A DNA stretch of 64,000 bases from Chitinophaga tropicalis (GCF_009758205.1 NZ_WRXN01000006.1:248001-312000), one strand, 5' to 3'; numbered from the stretch's first letter, positions 35,340-44,265 are shown. Numbers and translations: made by a program. The notes: generated by a model from the letters alone, not told the origin.

Positions 35340-35423
35340 ATAACCCCTTGTTTCCAAATTGATTATCTCCTGCTTCTTAAGATCCTTCCCCGCCTTTTTT
35401 CCAGGTATAAAGTTGTGCAGAAT

Positions 35424-35441
35424 AGTGTTATTTATAACACT
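35424..35441. promoter_or_regulatory. Palindrome, possible operator
   Basis: AGTGTTAT-N2-ATAACACT, perfect 8-bp arms, about 100 nt upstream of the -7 element of the Gfo/Idh operon. Could be an activator site; no regulator is known. Confidence 0.35.
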
Positions 35442-35541
35442 TTCGTAGGATAATTTTCTATCAGGTTGTAGAGGTTACCCCTCAATTCCTCAGAAAAATA
35501 TCACATGAAAATGTGCATGGAGTTTTCTACATTTAAGGATT

Positions 35542-35549
35542 TATATTTG
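35542..35549 (+). promoter_or_regulatory. Bacteroidota -7 element, Gfo/Idh operon
   Basis: TATATTTG, giving a 5' leader of about 150 nt before the start at 35706. No clear TTTG at the -33 distance. Confidence 0.5.
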
Positions 35550-35705
35550 CAAGCCTGGTCTCAGCTGTTGAAAAACGTTATGATGTAGTGTGCCCGCAGA
35601 TACTGCACTGCCAACTGGTGTAGCTGAAGTAAACGTTATTTCCGCGTTAATTAATTAAACAACTGACAACTCAAATCCTATTATAAAGAATTAAAAGTTT
35701 TGCCA

Positions 35706-36869
35706 ATGAACCGTAAGTTAAGAATGGGAATGATCGGGGGCGGTAAAGATGCCTTCATCGGTGCTGTTCACCGTATAGCAGCCAATATGGACGGGCTGAT
35801 AGAGCTGAAAGCAGGCGCCCTGAGCGTTAATCCTGAAGTAGCTATTGAATCCGGAAAGCTTATCTTCCTTGACCCTGCCCGTACGTATACTGATTACAAG
35901 ACCATGCTGGAAAAAGAAGCCGCTTTGCCTGAAGGAGAAAGGCTCGACTTCATCACCATCGTTACTCCCAACTTCGCCCACTTCGAGCCCGCTATGCTGG
36001 CGCTGGAAAATGGTTTTAACGTGGTGATAGAAAAACCCATCACCTTCACTCTCGAAGAAGCAAAGCAGCTGAAAGCTAAAGTTGAGCAGACAGGTCTTTC
36101 CCTGCTGCTGACCCACACTTACACCGGTTACCCAATGGTAAAACAGGCCCGCCGCATGATAGCAGACGGAGCCCTTGGAAAGGTCCGCAAGATATGGGTG
36201 GAATATCCCCAGGGCTGGCTCAGCAAACCGGCAGAAAAAGAAAGCGCCGGCGCCGCCTGGAGAACAGACCCCAAACGTTCCGGCAAAAGCGGCTGTATGG
36301 GAGACATAGGCACCCACGCCGCTAACCTGGCCGAATATATCAGCGGCGCTAAAATAGACCAGATGTGCGCCGACCTGAACATTGTTGTGGAAGGCCGCGG
36401 ACTGGATGACGACGGCGCCGTACTGCTGCGTTTTGATACCGGCGCTACCGGAGTGCTCATGGCATCCCAGGTGGCTGCAGGTGAAGAGAACGCCCTCAAA
36501 ATAAGGGTATACGGAGAAAAAGGCGGCCTGGAATGGGCACAGCATGAGCCTAACACCCTGCTGGTAAAATGGCTGGACAAACCTGCAGAGATCTACCGCG
36601 CAGGTGGAAACTATGGCGGCCACCTGAGCAGCTACGCTGTACACAACACACGTACTCCCGGCGGACACCCGGAAGGCTACCTGGAAGCCTTTGGCAACCT
36701 GTACCGCAACTTTGCCCAGACATTACAGGCTAAGATCAATGGTACCACCCCTTCTCCTGAATCACTGGACTTCCCCGGCGTTGCAGAAGGCGTACGTGGC
36801 ATGGCGTTTATCGACAACGTAGTACGTTCCAGCCAGAGCACTGAAAAGTGGACCAAATTCGAAATCTGA
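35706..36869 (+). CDS. Gfo/Idh/MocA family oxidoreductase
   Basis: A 387-residue NAD(P)-dependent sugar oxidoreductase. N-terminal Rossmann motif MGMIGGGKDAFIGAVHRIAA, then VTPNFAHFEPAMLALENG and the family signature EKPITFTLEEAKQLK with catalytic Lys; MGDIGTHAANLAEYISG matches the substrate-binding GxxGxH region. ATG 35706 is chosen over a TTG two codons upstream. The next gene, a sugar isomerase, follows after 30 nt. In this context oxidation or reduction at C3 of a glycoside is a reasonable guess. Confidence 0.92.
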   Translation: MNRKLRMGMIGGGKDAFIGAVHRIAANMDGLIELKAGALSVNPEVAIESGKLIFLDPARTYTDYKTMLEKEAALPEGERLDFITIVTPNFAHFEPAMLALENGFNVVIEKPITFTLEEAKQLKAKVEQTGLSLLLTHTYTGYPMVKQARRMIADGALGKVRKIWVEYPQGWLSKPAEKESAGAAWRTDPKRSGKSGCMGDIGTHAANLAEYISGAKIDQMCADLNIVVEGRGLDDDGAVLLRFDTGATGVLMASQVAAGEENALKIRVYGEKGGLEWAQHEPNTLLVKWLDKPAEIYRAGGNYGGHLSSYAVHNTRTPGGHPEGYLEAFGNLYRNFAQTLQAKINGTTPSPESLDFPGVAEGVRGMAFIDNVVRSSQSTEKWTKFEI

Positions 36870-36899
36870 TCTTCTCATTCCACATAAATAACCAGATAC

Positions 36900-37952
36900 A
36901 TGAAAACGATCAAAGGACCCGGGATCTTCCTGGCGCAGTTCCTGGGGGACAGCGCTCCTTTCAATACCCTGGAGAATATCTGTAAATGGGCTGCCAGCCT
37001 CGGATTTAAAGGGGTACAGATCCCTACCAACGATCCTAAGATCCTGGACCTGCAGAAGGCGGCCGAAAGCAAGACCTATGCAGATGAGATCAAAGGCATT
37101 GTAAATGCTGCCGGACTGGAAATTACCGAACTGTCCACGCACCTGCAGGGACAACTGGTAGCCGTTCACCCGGCATATAATGAACTGTTTGACGGCTTCG
37201 CGCCTGCTGATAAGCGGAACAACCCCGCTGCCCGCACAGAATGGGCCATAAACCAGATGAAATATGCAGCCAAAGCCAGCCGTAACCTCGGACTGAATGC
37301 GCACGCTACTTTCAGCGGCTCTCTGCTGTGGCATACAGTATATCCATGGCCTCAGCGTCCCGCCGGACTGGTAGAGACCGGTTTCAAAGAACTGGCCAAA
37401 CGCTGGCTGCCTATCCTCAACGAATTTGAAGAGAACGGCGTAGACGTCTGCTATGAGATCCACCCCGGAGAAGACCTGCACGACGGAGCTTCCTACGAAC
37501 GCTTCCTCGAAGCAACCGGCAACCACAACCGTGCCTGCCTCCTCTACGATCCCAGCCATTTTGTACTGCAATGCCTGGATTACCTGCAATACATCGACAT
37601 CTATCATGAAAAGATTAAAATGTTCCATGTAAAGGATGCAGAATTCAATCCTACAGGCCGCTCCGGCGTATATGGAGGTTACCAGGGATGGATAGACCGC
37701 CCCGGCCGCTTCCGCTCCCTCGGCGACGGACAGGTAGACTTTAAAGCCATATTCAGTAAGCTCACCCAATACGATTTTTCCGGTTGGGCCGTTATGGAAT
37801 GGGAATGCTGTATCAAACACCCGGAAGATGGAGCAAGAGAAGGCGCGCCTTTCATCAAAGATCACATTATCCGCGTTACTGAAAAGGCATTTGACGACTT
37901 TGCAGGTACAGGGGCTGACGAAGCCATGAACAGGAAAATACTGGGCCTGTAA
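36900..37952 (+). CDS. Sugar phosphate isomerase/epimerase family TIM-barrel protein
   Basis: A 350-residue AP_endonuc_2/xylose isomerase-like barrel. Metal ligand motifs are visible: CYEIHPGEDLHDG (Glu and His), LYDPSHFVLQ (Asp, His), MFHVKDAEF (His, Asp) and AVMEWECC (Glu). It forms a two-gene unit with the Gfo/Idh gene. Members of this family act with Gfo/Idh dehydrogenases on inositols or 3-keto sugars. Exact reaction not determined. The 149-bp gap after it holds only a 23-codon frame (37968-38039) I consider spurious. Confidence 0.9.
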   Translation: MKTIKGPGIFLAQFLGDSAPFNTLENICKWAASLGFKGVQIPTNDPKILDLQKAAESKTYADEIKGIVNAAGLEITELSTHLQGQLVAVHPAYNELFDGFAPADKRNNPAARTEWAINQMKYAAKASRNLGLNAHATFSGSLLWHTVYPWPQRPAGLVETGFKELAKRWLPILNEFEENGVDVCYEIHPGEDLHDGASYERFLEATGNHNRACLLYDPSHFVLQCLDYLQYIDIYHEKIKMFHVKDAEFNPTGRSGVYGGYQGWIDRPGRFRSLGDGQVDFKAIFSKLTQYDFSGWAVMEWECCIKHPEDGAREGAPFIKDHIIRVTEKAFDDFAGTGADEAMNRKILGL

Positions 37953-38101
37953 ACTGTAAATACGAACATGAAAAAAGATGGACATAGGGACTATTTACCG
38001 GCTATCATATTCGTGAGGCCGGACAAGGTATTTTCATGATTCGTCACTATTTTTACCCATAGTCAAATTTGTATTTAGGAACTTATAAACGATTGAAAAA
38101 A

Positions 38102-38518
38102 ATGAGAATGCGTTTTTTGGCGCCTGTAGTATTAAGTGCAGTATTACTTGCCGCTTGCGGCGGTGGAAGCGACAGCAAAACCACTGAAACTGAAAAGAAA
38201 GAAGCTTCCAGCGAAGCGCCTGTAGACAATTCAATGGTAGATACCAAGGCAGCCGAGGCAGCAGCATCGAAAGGTGCAGGACTGATAGAGCAGAAAGATT
38301 GCAAAACCTGCCATAAAGTAGATACCAAACTGGTAGGCCCGGGCTACAAGGAAGTAGCACAGAAATATGAAGCTACAGATGCCAATATAGAGATGCTGGC
38401 AGACAAGATCATCAGCGGTGGCAGCGGTCACTGGGGTGAAGTGGCAATGACGCCGCATGCCGACCTCTCCAAAGACGATGCGAAAGAAATGGTGAAGTAT
38501 ATCCTCTCATTGAAATAG
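38102..38518 (+). CDS. Cytochrome c lipoprotein
   Basis: A 138-residue lipoprotein with signal peptide and lipobox (LLAACGGG). After a Ser/Thr/Glu-rich linker (about 18-60) a class I cytochrome c domain carries CKTCHK for haem attachment and a distal Met candidate in VAMTPHADLS. ATG 38102 is preferred to the upstream TTG. The haem domain closely resembles the C-terminal cytochrome domain of the large protein at 40157, with shared motifs DCKTCHK and DKIISGG/DKIIKGG. Probable electron acceptor for periplasmic sugar oxidation. Confidence 0.92.
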   Translation: MRMRFLAPVVLSAVLLAACGGGSDSKTTETEKKEASSEAPVDNSMVDTKAAEAAASKGAGLIEQKDCKTCHKVDTKLVGPGYKEVAQKYEATDANIEMLADKIISGGSGHWGEVAMTPHADLSKDDAKEMVKYILSLK

Positions 38519-38581
38519 AGGATGGCCCCCGTGGCCCCCATTATTTTTTATTTTATTAAGTGGTCTCTCAACTTTCAATAT

Positions 38582-38620
38582 ACCGTTAGTCTGCAAGCTC
38601 TCAGCCTGCAGACTAACGGT
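38582..38620. other. Hairpin between cytochrome c and DUF1080 genes
   Basis: Perfect 14-bp stem (38582-38595 with 38607-38620) plus three extra pairs inside after one mismatch. It is followed by CCTTAAAAAA rather than T, so it is not a standard terminator on the plus strand. It may stabilise mRNA ends or attenuate read-through. Confidence 0.6.
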
Positions 38621-38640
38621 CCTTAAAAAAACTCATTGCA

Positions 38641-39354
38641 ATGAAGCATTTTATTCCCGTTCTGGCACTCAGTCTGATCACTGTTTCTACCTCAGCTCAA
38701 AAATTAAACACACTTACCAAACAGGAAAAAGCCGCTGGCTGGAAACTGTTATTCAATGGCGCCAACACCGATGGCTGGCATACCTACCAGAAGAAAGAAG
38801 CCAGCGCAGCCTGGAAAGTAGAAGATGGGGCCCTGGCACTGGATCAGCAGGCTAAGAAAAACGGAGCTCCCGGTGGTGATCTCGTTACCAACGATGAATA
38901 TGAAAACTATGAACTGACCCTGGAATGGAAGATTTCAGAAGGCGGTAACAGCGGTATCATTTTCAGCGTACACGAAGCGCCTGAGTTTAGCGCTACTTAC
39001 CTGACCGGCCCCGAAATGCAGGTGCTGGACGACGCAAAACACAAAGACGGAAAGATCGTTAAACACAACTCCGGCGATCTGTATGACCTGAAGAAATCAA
39101 CATCCTTCGCAGCAAAACCTGTAGGAGAATGGAACAAAGTGAAGATCAGGAAGAAAGACGGTAAACTCACCTTCTGGCTCAACGGTACCAAAACAGTGGA
39201 AACAACTATGGGCACAGATGAATGGAAAGAGTTAGTTGCCAACAGCAAGTTCAAGACCTGGAAAGGTTTCGGGGAATATGCAAAAGGCCACATCGCCCTG
39301 CAGGACCATGGTGATGGCGTATGGTACCGCAATATCAAAATCCTCGTGCTGTAA
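38641..39354 (+). CDS. DUF1080 protein (3-keto-disaccharide hydrolase family)
   Basis: A 237-residue secreted protein: signal peptide (about 1-19, TVSTSAQ), then one DUF1080 beta-jelly-roll domain with the hallmarks GWKLLFNGANTDGW, GGDLVTNDEYENYELTLEWK, GGNSGIIFSV, PEMQVLDD and GHIALQDHGDGVWYRNIKI. The family (Pfam 3keto-disac_hyd) hydrolyses or eliminates 3-keto-glycosides. Nine bases separate it from the ThuA gene, so they form an operon. Confidence 0.95.
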   Translation: MKHFIPVLALSLITVSTSAQKLNTLTKQEKAAGWKLLFNGANTDGWHTYQKKEASAAWKVEDGALALDQQAKKNGAPGGDLVTNDEYENYELTLEWKISEGGNSGIIFSVHEAPEFSATYLTGPEMQVLDDAKHKDGKIVKHNSGDLYDLKKSTSFAAKPVGEWNKVKIRKKDGKLTFWLNGTKTVETTMGTDEWKELVANSKFKTWKGFGEYAKGHIALQDHGDGVWYRNIKILVL

Positions 39355-39363
39355 TAATCAACT

Positions 39364-40125
39364 ATGAACATGAAGATCCTCCACGTAAAGAAATATATAC
39401 TGCCGGCATTGCTTTTGTCAATGCTGGCAGCTTTTCCCCTGGCAGCCGCAATTGCCAAAGCTAAACCCAGGCTGCTCGTATTCTCCAAAACCGCCGGCTT
39501 CCGGCATGACTGTATCCCCACAGCCAGGCTGGCCGTGATAAACCTCGGAAAAGAAAACGGGTTTAGTGTGGATACCACGGAAGACGCCTCCGTATTCAAT
39601 GACAAAAATTTAAAGAAGTATGCCGCCGTATTGTTCCTCAACACTACCGGCGATGTACTGAATGATGAACAACAGGCTGCTATGGAAAAATATATCCATA
39701 ACGGCGGCGGTTATATGGGGATCCATGCAGCAACAGACACAGAATACGGCTGGCCCTGGTATAATAAACTGGCCGGCGCCTGGTTTACCAGTCACCCGAA
39801 ACAGCAGGAAGCTACCCTGCTGGTGGTAGACAGGAATAACGGCGCTACAAAACACCTCCAGGAGAAATGGGTACGGAAAGACGAATGGTACAATTTCAAA
39901 GACCTGAACCCTGACGTACACGTGCTGATAAAAATAGATGAAAGCTCTTATGAAGGCGGCACCAACGGAACAGAACATCCCATGTGCTGGTACCATGATT
40001 TTGAGGGTGGACGGGCTTTTTATACTGAACTGGGACATACTAAAGAGTCCTATGCTGATCCGGTATACCTGCAGCATGTGCTGGGCGGGCTTCGTTACGC
40101 GATGAACATACGATCGAAAGACTAA
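39364..40125 (+). CDS. ThuA-like secreted protein
   Basis: A 253-residue protein with a signal peptide (about 1-30) and a single ThuA domain: LLVFSKTAGFRHD, FLNTTGDVLNDEQQ, GGGYMGIHAATDTEY and GGRAFYTELGHTKESY. ThuA is named for trehalose utilisation; its glutamine-amidotransferase-like fold is widespread in 3-keto-sugar loci. The domain is a near twin of the N-terminal domain of the next gene, 31 nt downstream. Confidence 0.93.
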   Translation: MNMKILHVKKYILPALLLSMLAAFPLAAAIAKAKPRLLVFSKTAGFRHDCIPTARLAVINLGKENGFSVDTTEDASVFNDKNLKKYAAVLFLNTTGDVLNDEQQAAMEKYIHNGGGYMGIHAATDTEYGWPWYNKLAGAWFTSHPKQQEATLLVVDRNNGATKHLQEKWVRKDEWYNFKDLNPDVHVLIKIDESSYEGGTNGTEHPMCWYHDFEGGRAFYTELGHTKESYADPVYLQHVLGGLRYAMNIRSKD

Positions 40126-40156
40126 ACATAATATGTAAATCAACATAAAAACCATC

Positions 40157-43100
40157 ATGCAAATCAGGTATGCTATTATCCTGCTGGCATTACTGGGAAC
40201 AGTAATGTCCGGCTGCCAGAAGAAAACCCGGCCAGGAAACCCCAGAGTACTGGTATTTACAAAAACCGCGGGTTTCCGCCACGCCTCTATACCGGCTGGA
40301 ATAAAAGCTATTCAGCAATTAGGAAAAGAAAATGGCTTTGAAGTAGACACTACAGAAAATGCCGGCTACTTCACAGAAGACTCCCTGCAGAAATACGCTG
40401 CAGTCATTTTCCTCAACACCACCGGCGATGTACTGAACAACTACCAGGAAGCTGACTTTGAAAGATATATACAGTCCGGCGGTGGTTATGTAGGCGTGCA
40501 CGCCGCCACAGATACCGAATATGAATGGGGATGGTACGGCCTGCTGGCCGGCGCTTATTTCGACAACCATCCTGCCGGTACTCATAAGGCTACCCTGAAA
40601 GTAAAAGACAAAACATTCCCCGCTACCGCACAATTGCCCGATACCTGGGAACATACTGATGAGTGGTACAATTTTAAGAAGATCAACAAGAATACGCACG
40701 TACTCATCACAGTGGACGAGAAAACGTATGAAGGTGGCGCCAACGGTCCTGATCATCCTATCAGCTGGTACCATGAATATGACGGTGGCCGCGCATTCTA
40801 CACAGAACTGGGGCACACCGAAGAATCCTATAAAGAAGATAACTTCCTGAAACACCTGTTGGGCGGTATCAAATATGCAATAGGCAAAAATAAAGTACTG
40901 GAGTACAGTAAGGCTACAACCTTACGCGTACCTGAAGAGAACCGTTTCACAAAGAATGTGCTGATCAGCGGAGAATTCTTTGAACCAACGGAAATGACTA
41001 TACTGCCCGACCTGAATATCCTCATTGCACAGCGCAGGGGAGAGATCATGTACTTCGATCAGTCAACACATAAATTGTCACAGGTAGGTTTCCTGCAGGT
41101 ATATTATAAAGCAGAAGTGCCTAATGTGAACGCAGAAGAAGGTGTACTGGGACTTTGCGCCGATCCCGATTTCGCCAGCAACCATTATGTATATATCTAT
41201 TATTCTCCTGCAGATACTTCTGTAAACCGCTTATCGCGCTTTAAGTTTGAGAATAATACGCTCGATACATCTTCAGAAAAGATCATCCTCCAGCTATATT
41301 CACAACGTAATATCTGCTGCCATACCGGCGGTTCTATTACTTTCGGCCCGGGCAACCTGTTATATCTTTCTACAGGAGATAACAGCACGCCTTTCGATGA
41401 ACCTGGACAGAAATACGTGACCAACGGCTATGGCCCGCTGGATGACCGTCCTGGGCACCTGCAATATGATGGTCGCCGCACTTCCGCCAACACCAACGAT
41501 CTGAGAGGAAAGATACTCCGTATAAAGCTCAACGAAAATGGTACTTATACCATCCCCGAAGGCAACCTCTATAAAAAAGGCACCGACAAAACCCGCCCGG
41601 AAATATTTGCAATGGGTACCCGTAACCCATACCGTATTTCGGTAGACAGAAAGAATGGCTACGTATACTGGGGTGAAGTAGGGCCTGATGCCAATAACGA
41701 TGATCCGAACCGTGGTCCGCGGGGATACGATGAGATCAACCAGGCTAAGAAACCAGGCAACTATGGTTATCCTATGTTTGTAGGAAATAACTATCCCTAC
41801 CGGCTGTATAACTATGAAACCGGTGAAAGCGGCCCTCCGTTCGATCCTGCAAAACCAGTTAACAACTCCCGCAATAATACCGGTCTCAAAGACCTGCCAC
41901 CTGCACAGCCGGCATTTATCTGGTATCCATACGCAAAATCGCCCGACTTCCCGTCTATGGGTAGCGGCGGACGTAATTCCATGGCTGGCCCCATATACTA
42001 TACTGAATTTTATCCCAAAGAGACCCGTCTCCCGGATTATTATAACAACAAGTTCTTTATCTATGACTGGATGCGTGGCTGGATCAAGGCTGTGACGTTT
42101 GACAAGGACTTTAACCTGTCCAAGACAGAGCCTTTCATGCCCAATACGAAGTTCAATGCTATCATAGATATGGAAATGGGGCCCGATGGCCGTCTTTACC
42201 TGCTGGAATATGGTAACGGATGGTTCAGCAAGAATAAAGATGCCGGATTAGCCCGTATTGACTACAACGGTGGTAACCGTGCCCCCGTAGCAGATATCCA
42301 CGCAGATAAACTTTCCGGCGGATTGCCGTTCAAAGTAAAGCTGAGTGCCCGAGGTTCTTCAGATCCTGATGGCGATAAGCTCACTTACCTCTGGTACCTG
42401 GGTAATGGCAACAAGAGAGAGACGAAAGAACCTGAAACAGAGGTGACTTACACCTCGCCCGGAGAGTATGCCGTTTCAGTAGAGGTGATAGATAATAAGG
42501 GCGCCAGCACCCGTAGTAAGGGCATTGCTTTATATGCAGGTAACGAAACACCGGAAGTAAAAGTGAGCATTGCCGGCAACAGTATGTTCTATTTCCCCGG
42601 CAAAAAGGTAGCTTATACCGTTACGGTAACTGATAAAGAAGATGGTTCTACTGCAGATGGTAAGATAGATGCCGCTAATCTCTTTATCAGGGCAGATTAT
42701 ATGGAAGGAAGTGATAAGGCCGGTATCCCGCAGCAGGGCCACCAGGTTATTACAGGCGCTATTGCAGGAAAGAACATGGTAGAATCCGGCGATTGTAAAA
42801 CCTGTCATAAAGCAGATGAGAAATCCATAGGTCCTTCTTTCAAAGAAGTGGCAGAGAAATATAAAGATGATCCTAAAGCGCCGGACTACCTGGCAGACAA
42901 GATCATCAAAGGCGGTGCCGGCGTATGGGGAGAAACAGCTATGTCTGCACATCCTACTATTACACAGGTGGAAGCGCATCAGCTGGTGGAATATGTGATG
43001 TCTTTAGCCGGAGGTAATAAACAGCCAGCCTCCCTTCCTGCAATAGGAACTGTGGACGCAACAGCAGGCAAACCGGAGAAAGATAACGGTGTGCTTTACC

Positions 43101-43573
43101 TGATGGCAAGCTATACTGATAAAGGAGGCCCGGGCATTCGTCCTATTACAGGCAGTGCCACAGCCACTTTACGCAGTCCGAAACTGCCGGCAAATGGTTT
43201 TGATAGATCAGACGGCGTATCTGTATTTGAAGCAGAAGGTATGAAACTGTTGATACCAGCTTCTAACGGATGGGTGGCTTACAATGATCTTGACCTGGCC
43301 GGTATCAGTGGTATCAATGTATTATACTTTACACAGGAAGCATTGCAATATGGTTATATCGTAGAAGCAATGCTGGATAAAATAGATGGCGCTAAACTGG
43401 GAGAAGTAACAATAGGCGTAGGAGCAAAAGCGAAAATGCCTAATTCAGCTATAATGAGCTTTGCGCCTGTAGCAGACGGAAAGAAGCATACACTGTATTT
43501 CCGTATCAAAGCTGCAGATGCGGCAGAGAAGACCGCGTTGGGAATCCTGAATTTCCAGCTGTTGGTTAAATAG
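40157..43573 (+). CDS. Giant ThuA / PQQ-type sugar dehydrogenase / PKD / cytochrome c fusion lipoprotein
   Basis: An 1138-residue lipoprotein (lipobox Cys20, MSGC). Domain order: ThuA (about 25-250), glucose/sorbosone dehydrogenase-like six-bladed propeller (about 265-690, with GVLGLCADPDFASNHYVYIYY, RNICCHTGGSITFGPGN and FAMGTRNPYRISVD), PKD (about 700-795, SSDPDGDKLTYLWYLGNG), a cytochrome c domain with haem motif C880-x-x-C883-H884, and a C-terminal beta-rich domain (about 985-1138) resembling a family 6 carbohydrate-binding module. It couples sugar oxidation to haem within one chain. It is third in the DUF1080-ThuA operon. Confidence 0.92.
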   Translation: MQIRYAIILLALLGTVMSGCQKKTRPGNPRVLVFTKTAGFRHASIPAGIKAIQQLGKENGFEVDTTENAGYFTEDSLQKYAAVIFLNTTGDVLNNYQEADFERYIQSGGGYVGVHAATDTEYEWGWYGLLAGAYFDNHPAGTHKATLKVKDKTFPATAQLPDTWEHTDEWYNFKKINKNTHVLITVDEKTYEGGANGPDHPISWYHEYDGGRAFYTELGHTEESYKEDNFLKHLLGGIKYAIGKNKVLEYSKATTLRVPEENRFTKNVLISGEFFEPTEMTILPDLNILIAQRRGEIMYFDQSTHKLSQVGFLQVYYKAEVPNVNAEEGVLGLCADPDFASNHYVYIYYSPADTSVNRLSRFKFENNTLDTSSEKIILQLYSQRNICCHTGGSITFGPGNLLYLSTGDNSTPFDEPGQKYVTNGYGPLDDRPGHLQYDGRRTSANTNDLRGKILRIKLNENGTYTIPEGNLYKKGTDKTRPEIFAMGTRNPYRISVDRKNGYVYWGEVGPDANNDDPNRGPRGYDEINQAKKPGNYGYPMFVGNNYPYRLYNYETGESGPPFDPAKPVNNSRNNTGLKDLPPAQPAFIWYPYAKSPDFPSMGSGGRNSMAGPIYYTEFYPKETRLPDYYNNKFFIYDWMRGWIKAVTFDKDFNLSKTEPFMPNTKFNAIIDMEMGPDGRLYLLEYGNGWFSKNKDAGLARIDYNGGNRAPVADIHADKLSGGLPFKVKLSARGSSDPDGDKLTYLWYLGNGNKRETKEPETEVTYTSPGEYAVSVEVIDNKGASTRSKGIALYAGNETPEVKVSIAGNSMFYFPGKKVAYTVTVTDKEDGSTADGKIDAANLFIRADYMEGSDKAGIPQQGHQVITGAIAGKNMVESGDCKTCHKADEKSIGPSFKEVAEKYKDDPKAPDYLADKIIKGGAGVWGETAMSAHPTITQVEAHQLVEYVMSLAGGNKQPASLPAIGTVDATAGKPEKDNGVLYLMASYTDKGGPGIRPITGSATATLRSPKLPANGFDRSDGVSVFEAEGMKLLIPASNGWVAYNDLDLAGISGINVLYFTQEALQYGYIVEAMLDKIDGAKLGEVTIGVGAKAKMPNSAIMSFAPVADGKKHTLYFRIKAADAAEKTALGILNFQLLVK

Positions 43574-43600
43574 ATAAAGTAAAAGTGATGGTTATGAAAG

Positions 43601-43627
43601 GCCGGCCTGTTTCCAGGCCGGCTTTTT
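43601..43627 (+). terminator. Rho-independent terminator of the DUF1080-ThuA operon
   Basis: Perfect 9-bp GC-rich stem (43601-43609 with 43614-43622), 4-nt loop, then five T. Confidence 0.92.
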
Positions 43628-43638
43628 AATTTCTTGTT

Positions 43639-44025
43639 TTATTGCTGCTGCTTTTTTTGCAGCTTCCCTGCATAAGCATAGTTGATCATCAGCACTATAA
43701 TAAGAATGGCCAGGCCAAAGAACTCCCGGGTTTCTTCTATCCATGGTGTTGATGCCTTCATTGTTCCCGCAATGTTCTCTCCATGATGTTCAACAGCCCA
43801 GTCTATGACACCGTTTTTATCAAAGAACAGGTATGCTGCATAAGCCAGGTAGATGAAAATTCCTATAACATAAGCGCTTCTGTAAAAACGTTTACGCGCC
43901 GCAAGATAACAACAGACTGCTCCGAAAAGATAAATAGGCATCCATACGTAAGGATCAGGATCGTTATATTGAAGACCTGCAAAAACAATGAAGAGGATAC
44001 AAAAGATGATATTGAAGATTTTCAT
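43639..44025 (-). CDS. TMEM220-like membrane protein
   Basis: A 128-residue protein with four predicted membrane segments (about 4-20, 28-44, 50-68, 102-118). The N-terminal motif AGLQYNDPDPYVWMPIY is typical of the transmembrane 220 family shared with eukaryotes. Function unknown. It is a single gene, convergent with the operon to its left and divergent from rtcB. Confidence 0.88.
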   Translation of the reverse strand: MKIFNIIFCILFIVFAGLQYNDPDPYVWMPIYLFGAVCCYLAARKRFYRSAYVIGIFIYLAYAAYLFFDKNGVIDWAVEHHGENIAGTMKASTPWIEETREFFGLAILIIVLMINYAYAGKLQKKQQQ

Positions 44026-44107
44026 TTTTTTTATTTAGATAGTCACACCGTCGCGAAAAATAAATTTAATTTTCAGCAGCCACAACGAAGATAATCAGAA
44101 AAAAACA

Positions 44108-44115
44108 TACCTTTG
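44108..44115 (+). promoter_or_regulatory. Bacteroidota -7 element, rtcB-prfH operon
   Basis: TACCTTTG. Transcription from here would give a ~190-nt leader before rtcB, containing the leader ORF and helices described below. No clear -33 TTTG. Confidence 0.55.
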
Positions 44116-44159
44116 CGCCCGTATTCCTTATTTCTTCACTTCTAAAAACAAAAGGAATC

Positions 44160-44204
44160 ATGACAGAACGTATTCACATATCACCCTTTCTGCCCGCTGC
44201 CTAA
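44160..44204 (+). CDS. Putative 14-residue leader peptide upstream of rtcB
   Basis: ATG at 44160, 3 nt after an AGGA sequence, opens a 14-codon frame MTERIHISPFLPAA ending in TAA at 44202-44204. Its codons 8-12 cover the left arm of an 11-bp helix (44183-44193) and its stop lies in the next helix, so translation would disrupt the leader fold. I do not recognise the peptide; the call rests on position, SD-like sequence and overlap with the structure. Confidence 0.45.
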   Translation: MTERIHISPFLPAA

Positions 44205-44265
44205 CAGCATCAGCTTCTCATTTCTATGCCTGTTAGCCTCCATGAACTGCATCCGCAGAAAGGGT
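44183..44265 (+). promoter_or_regulatory. Structured leader of the rtcB-prfH operon, possible attenuator
   Basis: Outer helix: perfect 11 bp, 44183-44193 (ACCCTTTCTGC) with 44255-44265. Inside it, a second hairpin pairs CTAACAG (44201-44207) with CTGTTAG (44230-44236), extended by three pairs after a bulge. No T run follows, so control could be translational or by RNA stability. The leader peptide overlaps the left arm. Confidence 0.6.

Larger units (their letters stand above)
34774..35705. other. Long intergenic region before the Gfo/Idh operon
   Basis: 932 bp. It contains a terminator-like hairpin without a convincing gene (35303-35339), an 18-bp palindrome (35424-35441) and a -7 element (35542-35549). 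A 95-codon plus-strand frame at 35009-35296 ends 6 nt before the hairpin, but its composition does not look like a protein and I do not call it. The rest shows nothing I recognise. Confidence 0.6.

Noticed and set aside
37968..38039. 23-codon ORF between the isomerase and cytochrome c genes
   Set aside because: No ribosome-binding signal, no structure overlapping it and no recognisable sequence; probably chance.
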